64,000 bases of DNA, taken from NCBI GenBank assembly GCA_030706605.1, contig JAUZOE010000003.1:1-64000 (forward strand). The letters run 5' to 3'. Each line of letters opens with the position of its first letter. Positions within the stretch are counted from its first letter, which is position 1. The position numbers were made by a program, and so were the translations under genes. Below, piece after piece: positions 25,534 to 34,529 of this stretch. Origin of the DNA: Bacteroidota bacterium (lineage in GTDB: Bacteria; Bacteroidota; Bacteroidia; Chitinophagales; Chitinophagaceae). Under the pieces are notes generated by a model that had not been told where the DNA came from, searched no databases, and saw only the letters and a list, made by a program, of their open reading frames with translations.

Positions 25534-25564
25534 AAAAAAGCACTCCATTTTGGAATGCTTTTTT
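25534..25564 (-). terminator. Bidirectional intrinsic terminator after the 25586-26083 gene
   Basis: AAAAAAGCA and TGCTTTTTT pair as the base of a stem continued by TCCA/TGGA with one bulged mismatch. It lies about 20 bp after the stop codon on the minus strand, with a T run on either strand. Confidence 0.65.
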
Positions 25565-25585
25565 AAATAATTTTAACGCTACTAA

Positions 25586-26083
25586 TTAGGTTCCACTTGG
25601 AGGTGTTGACGGCGGAGTTCCACCTCCGGTATTCCCTATTTTATTTTCAACATCTTTTTTCAAACTATCAAATCCATCTTTAATATTATCTGTTGGTGAC
25701 TTGAAAATATAAGTAGATACCAGGATTCCAATAGAGGCTAGTGCTGCAATATACATTCCGAAACCTATCATAGAAACTCCCATAATAGAGCCATTAGCCT
25801 GGGAATAAAACCATATAATAAAAAGTAAAGCTACTGCTCCAGATAATAAAGCTACTGTCCACATTGTTTTCTCCAGGTTCTTTGTCTGATCACCTGAATA
25901 AGCAATAACGCCACTGGTAACAAAGCATAGAAACACGATAATGCCTTTACCATGCATGCCGTTTACACTTTGACTGTAGCCAAACATTGAAATTGAAACC
26001 CAGGGTAAAAACATAGAGATAAAGCCAATGGCTGCAGAAATTAAAACAAATTTTCTTTGTTTACTCATTGTTTGAAAATTCAT
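25586..26083 (-). CDS. Unrecognised four-helix membrane protein
   Basis: This 165-residue protein has four clear hydrophobic segments (about residues 13-33, 45-62, 73-92 and 100-125) and a soluble C-terminal tail ending in a Gly/Pro/Thr-rich stretch (TGGGTPPSTPPSGT). I do not recognise a family. The layout (an alternating short hydrophilic loop, an SVNGMHGKGI loop after helix 1, a charged KKDVENKIG tail) resembles many small uncharacterised Bacteroidota membrane proteins. An alternative Met at residue 6 is possible. A terminator follows it, and an anchored coiled-coil protein is encoded 109 bp upstream on the same strand. Confidence 0.75.
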   Translation of the reverse strand: MNFQTMSKQRKFVLISAAIGFISMFLPWVSISMFGYSQSVNGMHGKGIIVFLCFVTSGVIAYSGDQTKNLEKTMWTVALLSGAVALLFIIWFYSQANGSIMGVSMIGFGMYIAALASIGILVSTYIFKSPTDNIKDGFDSLKKDVENKIGNTGGGTPPSTPPSGT

Positions 26084-26192
26084 GATTGTAAGTTTTAAAA
26101 TGTAAAAATTAATTACCGTTTTTCAAACAGTAAGCAAGTTTCATAAACTACAGATGATTTTCAGGTAATAAATATAAGTAAAGGATATTTAT

Positions 26193-27032
26193 TTAGGAAT
26201 TTTTTTCTCCGGAGAACATTTTATTTTGCGTAAGCATTGATTCTAGGTCAGAGATCATTTTTGCTTTCTCTTCTTCATAGATGGCCAGCTTGCTCTCAAG
26301 CTCATTTAAACGGGCAACCCGGGATTCCAGGTCTCTTTCTTTTTGAGTGATTACTACTAATTGTTTTCTTAAGTCTTCATTTTCACTTTGGAGTGAAAGA
26401 TGGCTACTTTCCAATTGAGCATATTTTTTTTTGATAGTAATTTCGGATAGTAATATTTGCTCCAATTCTTTTTCGCGTTCTGCAGCAGCTACGAGTTGTC
26501 TCTGCATTAAGCTAATATTATCCTGCATGGATTGCATATCATTTAGTCGGGTATCATACTCGCTTTGCAACATGGCCCATTGACTATTATTTGCTTCTAT
26601 TGAGCTAAGTTTTTTTTCAGCCTCTTCCAGTTTTTGATTGGCTTCATCCAATTCATTTTCTAATTTTTCTTTTAATTCATTTTCTTCAAAATACATTTCT
26701 TTCCAATCTTCTTCCTCTTCTTTTGGTTGATGGGCCGATTGCTGCAGGTTTGAATTGTATTGCTCTTCAAGCATTTTTAATCTTTGTTGAAATTTTGAAA
26801 ATTGTATTTCGTAAAAAGAAGAATTATCTTCTACTGTTTGTAATTTGGTTTTTAGACTTCTTATTAATTCCTGCTGAGCCAGTGTAGGATTTTTACCAGA
26901 AGAATCTTTTCGAAAATCAAGTGGAAATTTTTTATCTGTGGGCAGAAAATCATAGCTGCTAACGATCATACGATAGGCAAAAATGAAACAGGCAATAAGA
27001 ACAATTAGGGATATAATCCACCAAATCCACAT
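26193..27032 (-). CDS. Membrane-anchored coiled-coil protein of unknown function
   Basis: The 279-residue protein (ATG at 27032) has an N-terminal transmembrane helix (MWIWWIISLIVLIACFIFA) followed by a long, charged, Glu/Lys/Gln-rich coiled coil from about residue 50 to the C-terminus, with clear heptads (for example ENELDEANQKLEEAEKK). An in-frame ATG at 27068 adds 12 residues that would precede the membrane helix; the shorter start looks natural. No enzymatic motif is present. A scaffold or envelope-spanning role is possible, but nothing in the sequence proves it. The neighbour upstream is pyrH, 143 bp away on the same strand. Confidence 0.75.
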   Translation of the reverse strand: MWIWWIISLIVLIACFIFAYRMIVSSYDFLPTDKKFPLDFRKDSSGKNPTLAQQELIRSLKTKLQTVEDNSSFYEIQFSKFQQRLKMLEEQYNSNLQQSAHQPKEEEEDWKEMYFEENELKEKLENELDEANQKLEEAEKKLSSIEANNSQWAMLQSEYDTRLNDMQSMQDNISLMQRQLVAAAEREKELEQILLSEITIKKKYAQLESSHLSLQSENEDLRKQLVVITQKERDLESRVARLNELESKLAIYEEEKAKMISDLESMLTQNKMFSGEKNS

Positions 27033-27116
27033 AAGGCATTTCTTTTTTAAAGAATTATGTAAACACAATATAAAAAAATCCGGGGGTTATTGGTAGATTT
27101 TCAAAGGATATAAATT

Positions 27117-27136
27117 CCTGCTTATTAAAAAGCAGG
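27117..27136 (-). terminator. Weak hairpin after pyrH
   Basis: CCTGCTT (27117-27123) and AAGCAGG (27130-27136) form a 7-bp stem about 40 bp after the pyrH stop. The sequence that follows on the minus strand is only moderately T-rich, so this is a weak terminator candidate. Confidence 0.35.
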
Positions 27137-27175
27137 AGGATAGGATTCTGTCAGCTGAGCGTAAATTAAGTTAAA

Positions 27176-27889
27176 TTATCCGGTTACCAAAGTTCCAACT
27201 TTTTCTCCGGTAACAACCCGTAATAAAGTTCCTGGTGTATCCATATCAAAAACGATTATGGGGAGCTCATTTTCCTTGCATAAAGTAAATGCGGTCATAT
27301 CCATAACTTTTAAATTCTTTGAAATACATTCCGAAAAAGTAATGGTTTCAAATTTTATAGCATTCTTGTCTTTTTCCGGATCTGCGGAATAAATACCATC
27401 AACACGGGTTCCTTTCAAAATAGCATCAGCTTTTATTTCTATCGCTCTTAATGAGCCGGCAGTGTCAGTGGTAAAATAAGGATTGCCTGTACCTGCTCCA
27501 AAAATCACTACTCTTCCTTTTTCTAAATGCCTGATGGCTCTCCGGCGTATGTAAGGTTCTGCTATTTGTTCCATCTTTATAGCACTTTGGAGTCTTGTAT
27601 AAACTCCCGCTCGCTCCAATGCACTTTGCAATGCCATACCATTAATTACTGTTGCCAACATTCCCATATAATCTCCCTGTGCTCTTTCGATACCTGTTTC
27701 AGCTTCATTCATCCCACGATAAATATTGCCACCGCCAATTACAATGGCGACCTGTACTCCTAATTCGGTGACTAGTTTAATATCCTGGGCATATTGGGAA
27801 AGTACCTCAGAATCAAGGCCAAAATTTTTATCACCCATTAAAGATTCACCGGAAAGTTTGAGAAGAATTCGTTTAAACTTGGGAAGCAT
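27176..27889 (-). CDS. pyrH: UMP kinase
   Basis: PyrH phosphorylates UMP to UDP for nucleic-acid and cell-wall precursor synthesis. The 237-residue amino-acid-kinase-fold protein has [15 protein letters not shown] at the N-terminus, [11 protein letters not shown] near residue 50, [21 protein letters not shown] near residue 125 and [16 protein letters not shown] near residue 165. The length is normal. The 412-bp gap on its 5' side is divergent with lptB. Confidence 0.97.
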   Translation of the reverse strand: MLPKFKRILLKLSGESLMGDKNFGLDSEVLSQYAQDIKLVTELGVQVAIVIGGGNIYRGMNEAETGIERAQGDYMGMLATVINGMALQSALERAGVYTRLQSAIKMEQIAEPYIRRRAIRHLEKGRVVIFGAGTGNPYFTTDTAGSLRAIEIKADAILKGTRVDGIYSADPEKDKNAIKFETITFSECISKNLKVMDMTAFTLCKENELPIIVFDMDTPGTLLRVVTGEKVGTLVTG

Positions 27890-28301
27890 AAGTCGATTTG
27901 CAGATTATTTAATTGCGATTTCTGATTAAAAACCGTTGCAAGATACAAGATAAAGGAATTATAGCTTGCATTCAAAACATAAAAATGAATTATTGAGGGA
28001 TAGGGATCAATATTTTATTAATAAAAAGAAGCGATTTATTGGGTTTTGCTAATGGTGAATAATACATTAGTAATATTGTTAATATGATAATTATTTTGGC
28101 AGAAACATGACCGCGCATCAATTTTTTCAAAAGAATTTATTTTTTCAAAACAGGAAGAGAACCTTTCGTTTTCTGGATAAAGGATTAAAAGAATAAACTT
28201 AATATCGGTCTGCAATAGTTTTGTAACTATGATATTTGGCAGATAAGACGGCAATAATTCAGCAATTAATTTTCATTAGTGTATTTTTATCAAAAAAATA
28301 T
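27890..28301. other. 412-bp divergent region between pyrH and lptB
   Basis: This AT-rich stretch must hold the promoters of both genes. I find no exact TAnnTTTG box with a -33 partner, and the small open frames crossing it have no family-like content. Nothing else is seen. Confidence 0.45.
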
Positions 28302-29063
28302 TTGAACCAGACAATTTTTGCAAAAAAACTTACGAAAAAATACGGCAAACGAACGGTTAATAATCAGGTTTCTTTCCAGGTAAGCCAGGGAGAAATTGTA
28401 GGATTGCTTGGCCCTAACGGGGCTGGAAAAACTACTTCATTTTACCAGGTGGTTGGCCTGGTAAAACCAGATCAGGGAGATGTATTTTTGAATGAGTTGA
28501 ATATTACCAAACTTCCCATGTACAAAAGAGCTAAGATGGGGCTGGGGTATCTGCCACAGGAAGCCAGCGTGTTTAGGAAGCTCACGGTAGAAGATAACAT
28601 CGCCGCCGTGCTTGAAATGACCAGACTTTCAAGAAAAGAACAAAAGGAAAAACTGGAAACTTTGATTGTTGAGTTTAACCTGGAACATGTGCGAAAAAGT
28701 AATGGAGATGTATTAAGTGGTGGTGAAAGGCGAAGAACTGAAATTGCAAGAGCTCTTGCGGTAGATCCAAAATTTATTTTATTGGATGAGCCTTTTGCCG
28801 GGATTGATCCCATTGCTGTTGAGGACATTCAATCCATTGTTACCAGACTAAAATATAAAAACATTGGTATTTTAATTACCGATCATAATGTAAATGAAAC
28901 TTTGTCTATCTGTGACAGGGCTTATTTACTTATTGAAGGGAAAATTTTTATCGAAGGTTCTGCAGAAGAACTCGCCAGGGACGAACAGGTTCGAAGGCTT
29001 TACCTTGGAAGAAATTTTGAATTAAAACGAAAAGATTATTTACATACAGATGTATTTAAATAA
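28302..29063 (+). CDS. lptB: LPS export ABC transporter ATP-binding protein
   Basis: LptB powers extraction of lipopolysaccharide from the inner membrane by LptFG. The product has Walker [10 protein letters not shown], the Q-loop in [14 protein letters not shown], the ABC signature LSGGERRR, Walker [14 protein letters not shown] and the H-loop ITDHNVNET, in LptB-like wording throughout. I place the start at TTG 28302, giving 253 residues beginning [10 protein letters not shown]. An ATG at 28236 would add 22 hydrophobic residues absent from the family. The partners lptF and lptG are not in this window. A GH3-like gene follows 55 bp later. Confidence 0.93.
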   Translation: MNQTIFAKKLTKKYGKRTVNNQVSFQVSQGEIVGLLGPNGAGKTTSFYQVVGLVKPDQGDVFLNELNITKLPMYKRAKMGLGYLPQEASVFRKLTVEDNIAAVLEMTRLSRKEQKEKLETLIVEFNLEHVRKSNGDVLSGGERRRTEIARALAVDPKFILLDEPFAGIDPIAVEDIQSIVTRLKYKNIGILITDHNVNETLSICDRAYLLIEGKIFIEGSAEELARDEQVRRLYLGRNFELKRKDYLHTDVFK

Positions 29064-29118
29064 ATTGTGAAAGAAAGTTTTTTGAAAAATTTCTCCGGAT
29101 AAGATTACCGATCATTGA

Positions 29119-30657
29119 ATGATTACATCATTAAATAATAAATCACTTAGCTTGAAATTGCTTAGCCCCACCATATCGCGTTTGGCAAGGATGCGTCTTT
29201 GGGGGGTTCTGAACTGGATCCGCTTTCCAGTTACTGCCCAGAGGAATGTTTTGCAGCATTTGGTTACCCAGGCACAGTATACAGAATTTGGCCGCAAGTA
29301 TTCATTTTCCAGGCTTTTTACTGTAAAAGATTTTAAAAACAGGGTTCCTATTCGTGAATATGATGAAATGAAACCTTACATCGAGAGGATGATGCAGGGA
29401 GAGGAAAATATCTTATGGAATACTCCCATTTACTGGTTTGCCAAAAGCAGTGGAACTACCTCAGATAAAAGTAAATTTATACCTATAAGTGAGGAAAGCC
29501 TTAAAGACATTCACTTTAAAGCCTCAAAAGATGTGCTCACTAATTATTATAAAAATTTTCCAGATAGTGATTTATTGACCGGCAAAAGTCTTGTGGTGGG
29601 AGGCAGTCACCAGGTACATAATCTGCAAGATGACATACAATATGGCGATCTGAGTGCAGTATTGATGCAAAATACCCCATTCTGGGGTCACTGGATCAGG
29701 ACACCTGAATTGAGTATTGCGTTGATAGATGAATGGGAAAGTAAAATTGAAAAGCTTGCTGAAAGTACTATCCATGAAAATGTTACCTCATTGGCAGGGG
29801 TACCTACGTGGACGATTGTTTTGATAAAAAGAATTCTTGAGATTTCGGGTAAAAAAACATTAAAGGAGGTATGGCCCAACCTGGAATTATATATGCATGG
29901 TGGCGTTTCGTTTACTCCTTATCGTGAACAATTGAATCGTTTGATAGGTGCTCCTATTAATTACCTTGAAACTTATAATGCGAGTGAAGGATTTTTTGCC
30001 GCTCAAAATATGCCGGACGATGAAGGGATGCTTCTTTTTACAGATCATGGTATTTTTTATGAATTTTTGCCAATAGAAGAATATAAAAGAGCCGATGCCA
30101 AAACTGTAGGACTAAAGCATGTGGAACTTTATAAAAATTATGCTTTGGTAATCAGTACTAATGGAGGCCTTTGGCGATATCTTGTGGGCGATACAGTACA
30201 GTTTACTTCTTTGCGTCCTTTTAAAATAAAAGTTACCGGACGGTTAAAGCATTACATGAATGCTTTTGGTGAAGAAATAATTGTCGATAATGCTGATAAT
30301 GCTATTGCCATCGCTTCTGCAAAAACCGGAACAATAGTGAATGATTATACTGCTGCCCCCGTTTATTTTAGTGAACATAATAATGGTGCTCATGAGTGGT
30401 TAATTGAATTTGAAAATCCACCTTCTGATTTAAATGAATTTGCTTTTGAGCTGGACATAGCTTTAAAATCGGTTAATAGCGATTATGAGGCTAAGCGGTA
30501 TAAAAATATTGCGCTCCGGGCACCTATCATTCATTCACTTCAAAAGGGAACATTTAATAAATGGCTCAGGTGTAAAGGTAAATTGGGAGGCCAGCACAAA
30601 GTACCCCGGCTTAGCAATGAAAGAAAAATGATAGAAGAAATTTTATTACTTGTTTAG
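29119..30657 (+). CDS. GH3 auxin-responsive-promoter-family protein (acyl-adenylate fold)
   Basis: The 512-residue protein has the GH3 architecture of the acyl-adenylating ANL superfamily: FAKSSGTTSDKSKFIPIS (phosphate-binding loop) near residue 110, THENVTSLAGVPTW-type helices, YNASEGFFAAQ near residue 290, and WRYLVGDTVQFTSLRPFKIKVTGRLKHYMNAFGEE near residue 350. Plant GH3 proteins join amino acids to hormones. The bacterial members are widespread in Bacteroidota and their substrates are unknown. It lies directly after lptB, so an envelope-lipid or acyl-conjugation role is possible but unproven. Confidence 0.88.
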   Translation: MITSLNNKSLSLKLLSPTISRLARMRLWGVLNWIRFPVTAQRNVLQHLVTQAQYTEFGRKYSFSRLFTVKDFKNRVPIREYDEMKPYIERMMQGEENILWNTPIYWFAKSSGTTSDKSKFIPISEESLKDIHFKASKDVLTNYYKNFPDSDLLTGKSLVVGGSHQVHNLQDDIQYGDLSAVLMQNTPFWGHWIRTPELSIALIDEWESKIEKLAESTIHENVTSLAGVPTWTIVLIKRILEISGKKTLKEVWPNLELYMHGGVSFTPYREQLNRLIGAPINYLETYNASEGFFAAQNMPDDEGMLLFTDHGIFYEFLPIEEYKRADAKTVGLKHVELYKNYALVISTNGGLWRYLVGDTVQFTSLRPFKIKVTGRLKHYMNAFGEEIIVDNADNAIAIASAKTGTIVNDYTAAPVYFSEHNNGAHEWLIEFENPPSDLNEFAFELDIALKSVNSDYEAKRYKNIALRAPIIHSLQKGTFNKWLRCKGKLGGQHKVPRLSNERKMIEEILLLV

Positions 30658-30774
30658 AAATATAGCATTCTATTTACAAAATAGTAATTAAGATGATCTA
30701 ACCATACTTGAGCACTGACAGTATTAATTACATATTTAAATTCGTATTTAACCTTTCTTTAACCCTGTAACAAA

Positions 30775-30782
30775 TACATTTG
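30775..30782 (+). promoter_or_regulatory. -7 box (TACATTTG) for the outer-membrane barrel gene
   Basis: This exact TAnnTTTG match lies 18 bp upstream of the ATG at 30801. No convincing -33 TTTG is present at the usual spacing. Confidence 0.45.
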
Positions 30783-30800
30783 CCACCTTAACCAGAGTTT

Positions 30801-31538
30801 ATGAAGAAAATTGTTTTTGTAGCCATAAGTTGTATGTTTTTCTCTTTTGCATTTTCGCAGGAAACACCTTCAGAATCTACACCAAACACACAAAATATTA
30901 AAATTACCAATCGGCCGGCTGATCATTTGATGATTCAGCTTTCATCCGATCATCTGAGTGGGATGACCGATAGTATCAGCAGCCATCAAAAAGGTTTTTC
31001 AAGAGGGTTTAATGCATATTTTATGCTTGATAAACCTTTCAAAAGTTCTCCCAAATACAGTATTGGATTTGGATTGGGTATCAGCACCAGCAGCATTACC
31101 TTTAGTAAAATGAACATCGACTTGAAATCCACTTCTGCTACATTGCCTTTTTCAGGGGTAGATGGGTCTAATCATTTTAAGAAATATAAACTGGCTATAA
31201 GTTATCTTGAAATTCCTGTAGAATTTAGGTTTACAGCTAAGCCTTCTTCGGTTAATAAAAGCCTCAAAGCGGCATTGGGTATAAAAGTAGGAACACTTGT
31301 AAATGCCCATACTAAGGGAAAAAATTTAATGGATAAGAATGGGAATCTTCTCAATTCATATACTGAAAAAGAAAATAGTAAGCGCTTTATCAGTAGTCAA
31401 CGTTTTATGGCAACTGCAAGAATTGGTTATGGTGTTTTCTCTCTTTTTGGTGCCTACCAGATTAATACCTTATTAAAACAAGGGGCCGGTCCTACTATGA
31501 ATTTGTATCAGGTTGGGATTACGATTAGCGGTCTGTAA
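30801..31538 (+). CDS. Outer-membrane beta-barrel protein (PorT/OmpA-barrel-like)
   Basis: The 245-residue protein has a Sec signal peptide (cleavage near SFAFSQ at residue 20) and then amphipathic beta strands with aromatic ends, including SIGFGLGISTSS, AISYLEIPVEFRF, ALGIKVGTLVNAH and FMATARIGYGVFSLFGAYQ, finishing with VGITISGL. This is the standard small outer-membrane barrel of Bacteroidota (PorT-related). The function cannot be set. It has its own promoter and stands alone between a GH3-like gene and hflX. Confidence 0.8.
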   Translation: MKKIVFVAISCMFFSFAFSQETPSESTPNTQNIKITNRPADHLMIQLSSDHLSGMTDSISSHQKGFSRGFNAYFMLDKPFKSSPKYSIGFGLGISTSSITFSKMNIDLKSTSATLPFSGVDGSNHFKKYKLAISYLEIPVEFRFTAKPSSVNKSLKAALGIKVGTLVNAHTKGKNLMDKNGNLLNSYTEKENSKRFISSQRFMATARIGYGVFSLFGAYQINTLLKQGAGPTMNLYQVGITISGL

Positions 31539-31601
31539 TTTCTGTTCCCCTTTGCGTTTTACCTGAAAGGCATTAAAATTAGTTTTCAAAAATGGATTAA
31601 T

Positions 31602-31609
31602 TATTTTTG
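31602..31609 (+). promoter_or_regulatory. -7 box (TATTTTTG) for hflX; conflicts with the upstream TTG start
   Basis: TATTTTTG covers the in-frame TTG at 31607-31609, so that codon cannot lie in a transcript made from this promoter. The next in-frame TTG, at 31628, would have a leader of about 13 nt. Confidence 0.5.
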
Positions 31610-31627
31610 CAGGCTAAATATGTTCTA

Positions 31628-32818
31628 TTGATCGAAAAAAAAATTAATTATAACAATCCGGTTAATGCTGTACTGATTGGCGTAATTCAGCAGGGACAAA
31701 CAGAATTAGTTGCCAAAGAATATCTTGACGAATTGAAATTTTTGGCCGAGACGGCGGGTGCTACTACTCTAAAAATATTTACACAAAAATTAGATCATCC
31801 TGATAGCCGCACTTTTGTGGGTAAAGGGAAACTGGAAGAAATAAAACAATTCGTAAGCAGAAAAAATGTCGGCCTGGTGATTTTCGATGATGAACTTACC
31901 GGATCACAGATATCTGCTATTGAAAAAGAGTTAAATGTGATCACTATTGATCGTAGTGATCTGATCTTAGACATATTCGCTTCCAGGGCAAAAACGGCAC
32001 AAGCCAAAGTGCAGGTAGAACTGGCACAATACCAATATATTTTACCCCGGCTTAAGGGAATGTGGAAGCATCTTGAAAGACAAGGTGGTGGTATAGGAAG
32101 CCGTGGTCCTGGTGAAACTGAAATAGAAACTGACAGAAGGATCGTTAAAGATAAAATAAGCGTGTTACGCAAACGGTTATTGGAAATAGACAGACAGTCC
32201 TTTACCCAACGAAAAGATAGAGGCGAATTTATTAGAGTTGCTTTAGTGGGCTATACCAATGTAGGAAAATCTACTATAATGAACCTGCTCAGTAAAAGTG
32301 ATGTATTTGCTGAAAATAAATTGTTTGCTACCCTGGATACCACTACCAGGAAAGTAGTGCTGGGTCATACTCCGTTTTTATTAAGCGATACAGTTGGTTT
32401 TATACGTAAGCTTCCTCATCATCTTATTGAAAGCTTTAAAAGTACGCTTGATGAAGTGCGTGAAGCAGATATTTTATTGCATGTAGTTGATATTTCACAT
32501 CCGCAATATGAAGAGCAACTGGATGTGGTAAATAAGACCCTGCATGAGTTAAAAAGCGATGAAAAGCCTGTTATTACTGTGTTTAACAAAATGGACCAAT
32601 ACGAAAAAAATACTTTTGACGAATGGCTGGAACCGGAAATAAAACAACAATTGTTAACAGAATTAAAAGATAGATGGCAAAATGAAACCAAGGGAAACTG
32701 TGTTTTTATATCTGCTATAGATAAAGTCAATCTACCTGAATTAAGACAAACTATATTGAATAAAGTAAGATCATTATACCAGGTGAAATATCCCTATAAA
32801 GCAGAATTTTTTTATTGA
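31628..32818 (+). CDS. hflX: GTPase HflX, ribosome-rescue/ribosome-splitting factor
   Basis: HflX is a ribosome-associated GTPase that splits stalled or heat-damaged 70S ribosomes. The N-terminal glycine-rich domain contains GKGKLEEIKQFV and FDDELTGSQISAIEKEL. A helical linker holds GGGIGSRGPGETEIETDRR, and the G domain has GYTNVGKSTIMN, DTVGFIRKLPHHLIESF and NKMDQ. The start is set at TTG 31628 (396 residues) because the in-frame TTG at 31607 overlaps the -7 box. A Rieske-protein gene begins 1 bp after the stop, so the two are likely one transcript. Confidence 0.94.
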   Translation: MIEKKINYNNPVNAVLIGVIQQGQTELVAKEYLDELKFLAETAGATTLKIFTQKLDHPDSRTFVGKGKLEEIKQFVSRKNVGLVIFDDELTGSQISAIEKELNVITIDRSDLILDIFASRAKTAQAKVQVELAQYQYILPRLKGMWKHLERQGGGIGSRGPGETEIETDRRIVKDKISVLRKRLLEIDRQSFTQRKDRGEFIRVALVGYTNVGKSTIMNLLSKSDVFAENKLFATLDTTTRKVVLGHTPFLLSDTVGFIRKLPHHLIESFKSTLDEVREADILLHVVDISHPQYEEQLDVVNKTLHELKSDEKPVITVFNKMDQYEKNTFDEWLEPEIKQQLLTELKDRWQNETKGNCVFISAIDKVNLPELRQTILNKVRSLYQVKYPYKAEFFY

Positions 32819-32819
32819 A

Positions 32820-33170
32820 ATGATTAGGGAAGAAAAGAAATATAGATGGATTAAAATTGTCGGAAATATCCATGAATTAATTTTTGAGGAAAACAATATT
32901 GCCGAAACAGAGATTGATGGGAAAAAGATATGCATAGTGAAAACTGCAGACGGAATAAAAGCCTGTTCTACTAAATGTCCTCATGCCGGAGGGGATATGG
33001 CAAAGGGAAAACTAGATAAAAAAGGAAATATCATTTGCCCGGTTCATGGTTATATTTTTAATACAGATAATGGCAGAGATATTAATGGCGAAGGCTATTT
33101 CTTAAAAATGTACCCTGTGAAAATAAGTGAAGAAGGAGTTTTTGTGGGAATAGAACATGCCAATTCTTGA
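32820..33170 (+). CDS. Rieske [2Fe-2S] ferredoxin-like protein
   Basis: The 116-residue protein has a complete Rieske site: Cys53 and His55 in KCPHAGGDM, and Cys73 and His76 in ICPVHGYIF, with 17 residues between the pairs. There is no membrane anchor or signal peptide, so it is a cytoplasmic Rieske ferredoxin (NirD/BphA3-like) probably serving as an electron carrier to an oxygenase or reductase not encoded nearby. It is coupled to hflX with a 1-bp gap. The partner enzyme is not visible. Confidence 0.9.
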   Translation: MIREEKKYRWIKIVGNIHELIFEENNIAETEIDGKKICIVKTADGIKACSTKCPHAGGDMAKGKLDKKGNIICPVHGYIFNTDNGRDINGEGYFLKMYPVKISEEGVFVGIEHANS

Positions 33171-33197
33171 AGATAAAAAAAAATATATCACTCAAAT

Positions 33198-33227
33198 TTT
33201 GTTACAAAGCAAAAATGGCTATTTTTG
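33198..33227 (+). promoter_or_regulatory. Full Bacteroidota promoter for tRNA-Asn: -33 TTTG, 18-bp spacer, -7 TATTTTTG
   Basis: TTTG at 33198-33201 and TATTTTTG at 33220-33227 are separated by 18 bp, 23 bp before the mature tRNA end. It is the clearest promoter in the window. Confidence 0.75.
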
Positions 33228-33250
33228 CACCCCGCAAAGGGAAAAAATAT

Positions 33251-33324
33251 TCCTCCTTAGCTCAGTTGGTTAGAGCATCTGACTGTTAATCAGAGGGTCT
33301 CAGGTTCAAGTCCTGAAGGGGGAG
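33251..33324 (+). tRNA. tRNA-Asn (anticodon GTT)
   Basis: The acceptor arms TCCTCCT and AGGGGGA pair over 7 bp. The anticodon arm CTGAC-TGTTAAT-... contains anticodon GTT, and the T arm is TCAGG-TTCAAGT-CCTGA. The discriminator base is G, as is typical for this tRNA, and CCA is not encoded. The length is 74 nt. It has its own promoter and terminator. Confidence 0.97.
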
Positions 33325-33334
33325 CAACCACAGC

Positions 33335-33372
33335 AAAGGGTTTCAGACGATGTAAGTTTGAGACCCTTTTTT
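33335..33372 (+). terminator. Intrinsic terminator after tRNA-Asn
   Basis: AAAGGGTTTC (33335-33344) pairs over 10 bp, with one G-U, with GAGACCCTTT (33360-33369), and the T run continues to 33372. The hairpin begins 11 bp after the tRNA. Confidence 0.8.
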
Positions 33373-33502
33373 ATTTCCAGGCGATTTCCAAATTATTTCA
33401 ACTATTGTATGCCCGAACTGGAGTAGGTTCTTATTTGTAATACAGTTCCAAAAAATACTTTCAAGTATCAGATATAAAAAGAATTATATTAATAGCAATA
33501 TA

Positions 33503-34522
33503 CTATTGGTGATGTTTAGATTCGTGATAGTGTTCTCTCAAAAGATCAAGCCCAAAATCTCCATTAAAATCACGCCAAACTGTATGAATATGATTGGCAT
33601 TATTTTGTGTATTATCAAATTCGATTAGGAATGTTTTACCCTGGATGCGATAGTAATGTGGCTTTCCGGGGATGGTATCGCCAGCCCACCCAAACCTGAT
33701 ATCATTAATATCTTCAGTTGTAATTTTTTTTATTCTCGCTTTGGCTAAGTCTGGCGGCATTGATAGAAGATATGCTGCAATCAATTTGTTTAAAACTGTT
33801 TTTTGAGAATAAGTCATGTCTTTGGCAAATATTCCGACAGGCTCAAGAGGGGCTACCTTCTCAGAATTGGTAGTTACAATTTCAAGAAAAGCCTTTAATT
33901 GAAAAATTGCTTTTTGCTTTTGTTCGGCAGTCAATGAATTAATCAATTCAAATCCAATGTCTTCCTCGTCTTTCATTATTCGCATACCTTTTTTGGGCCC
34001 ATCTTTAACTTCTGCGGGATAAACGCCAAAAAAGAATGGAGCAAATCCTATTTTATCATTTACAATTGTAAAATTGAGAGCAATATGATGACCCGAGAAT
34101 TTCCATCCCCAAATACTATCTTTCACAGGAGTTCCATAAATAGCCACATAATAATTTTCGGGGATACGGATTGGATTTTGTGGCTGTAACTCTTTTAAAA
34201 GATATTCAAAATCCATGATATTTTTTGTTCTTACATATCCTTCCTTGCTTAAATAAGCTTGTAACAACAAGTGGAGATTTTCTTTTTGAACGCTGTCCAT
34301 GTCTTTTACTGCAATGCCGGTTCGGGGAGCCATGGCAGCAGGAAGATAATGCCATTCATAACGATTCATATTATCAAATGGAAATAATGCCTTTTCTTTT
34401 TGTAAATCGGTTAAAGAATTTACAAAAGCCATCGCTTTGGCAGAGCCTGATTCATTTTTACTTTCATTTTGGGCCAATAAAATAAAAGGAAATAATAATA
34501 GTAAAAGAAGAATCTGTTTCAT
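33503..34522 (-). CDS. Secreted DUF3500-domain protein
   Basis: The 339-residue protein has a Sec signal peptide (cleavage near ILLAQ, residue 18) and a DUF3500 domain across nearly all of its length, with LQKEKALFPFDNMNRYEWHYLP near residue 38, FSGHHIALNFTIV near residue 143 and HYYRIQGKTFLIEFDNTQNNANHIHTVWRD near the end. The clustered His residues (GHH, NHIH) could bind a metal. The family has no assigned reaction. It starts 7 bp after the DUF1080 gene in the same direction, with an SSS transporter upstream, which suggests periplasmic processing of a sugar or related solute. Confidence 0.85.
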   Translation of the reverse strand: MKQILLLLLLFPFILLAQNESKNESGSAKAMAFVNSLTDLQKEKALFPFDNMNRYEWHYLPAAMAPRTGIAVKDMDSVQKENLHLLLQAYLSKEGYVRTKNIMDFEYLLKELQPQNPIRIPENYYVAIYGTPVKDSIWGWKFSGHHIALNFTIVNDKIGFAPFFFGVYPAEVKDGPKKGMRIMKDEEDIGFELINSLTAEQKQKAIFQLKAFLEIVTTNSEKVAPLEPVGIFAKDMTYSQKTVLNKLIAAYLLSMPPDLAKARIKKITTEDINDIRFGWAGDTIPGKPHYYRIQGKTFLIEFDNTQNNANHIHTVWRDFNGDFGLDLLREHYHESKHHQ

Positions 34523-34529
34523 AAAAAAT

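Noticed and set aside
28036-28254. 72-codon minus-strand frame upstream of lptB
   Set aside because: It has no family-like content and overlaps the region where both divergent promoters must lie.
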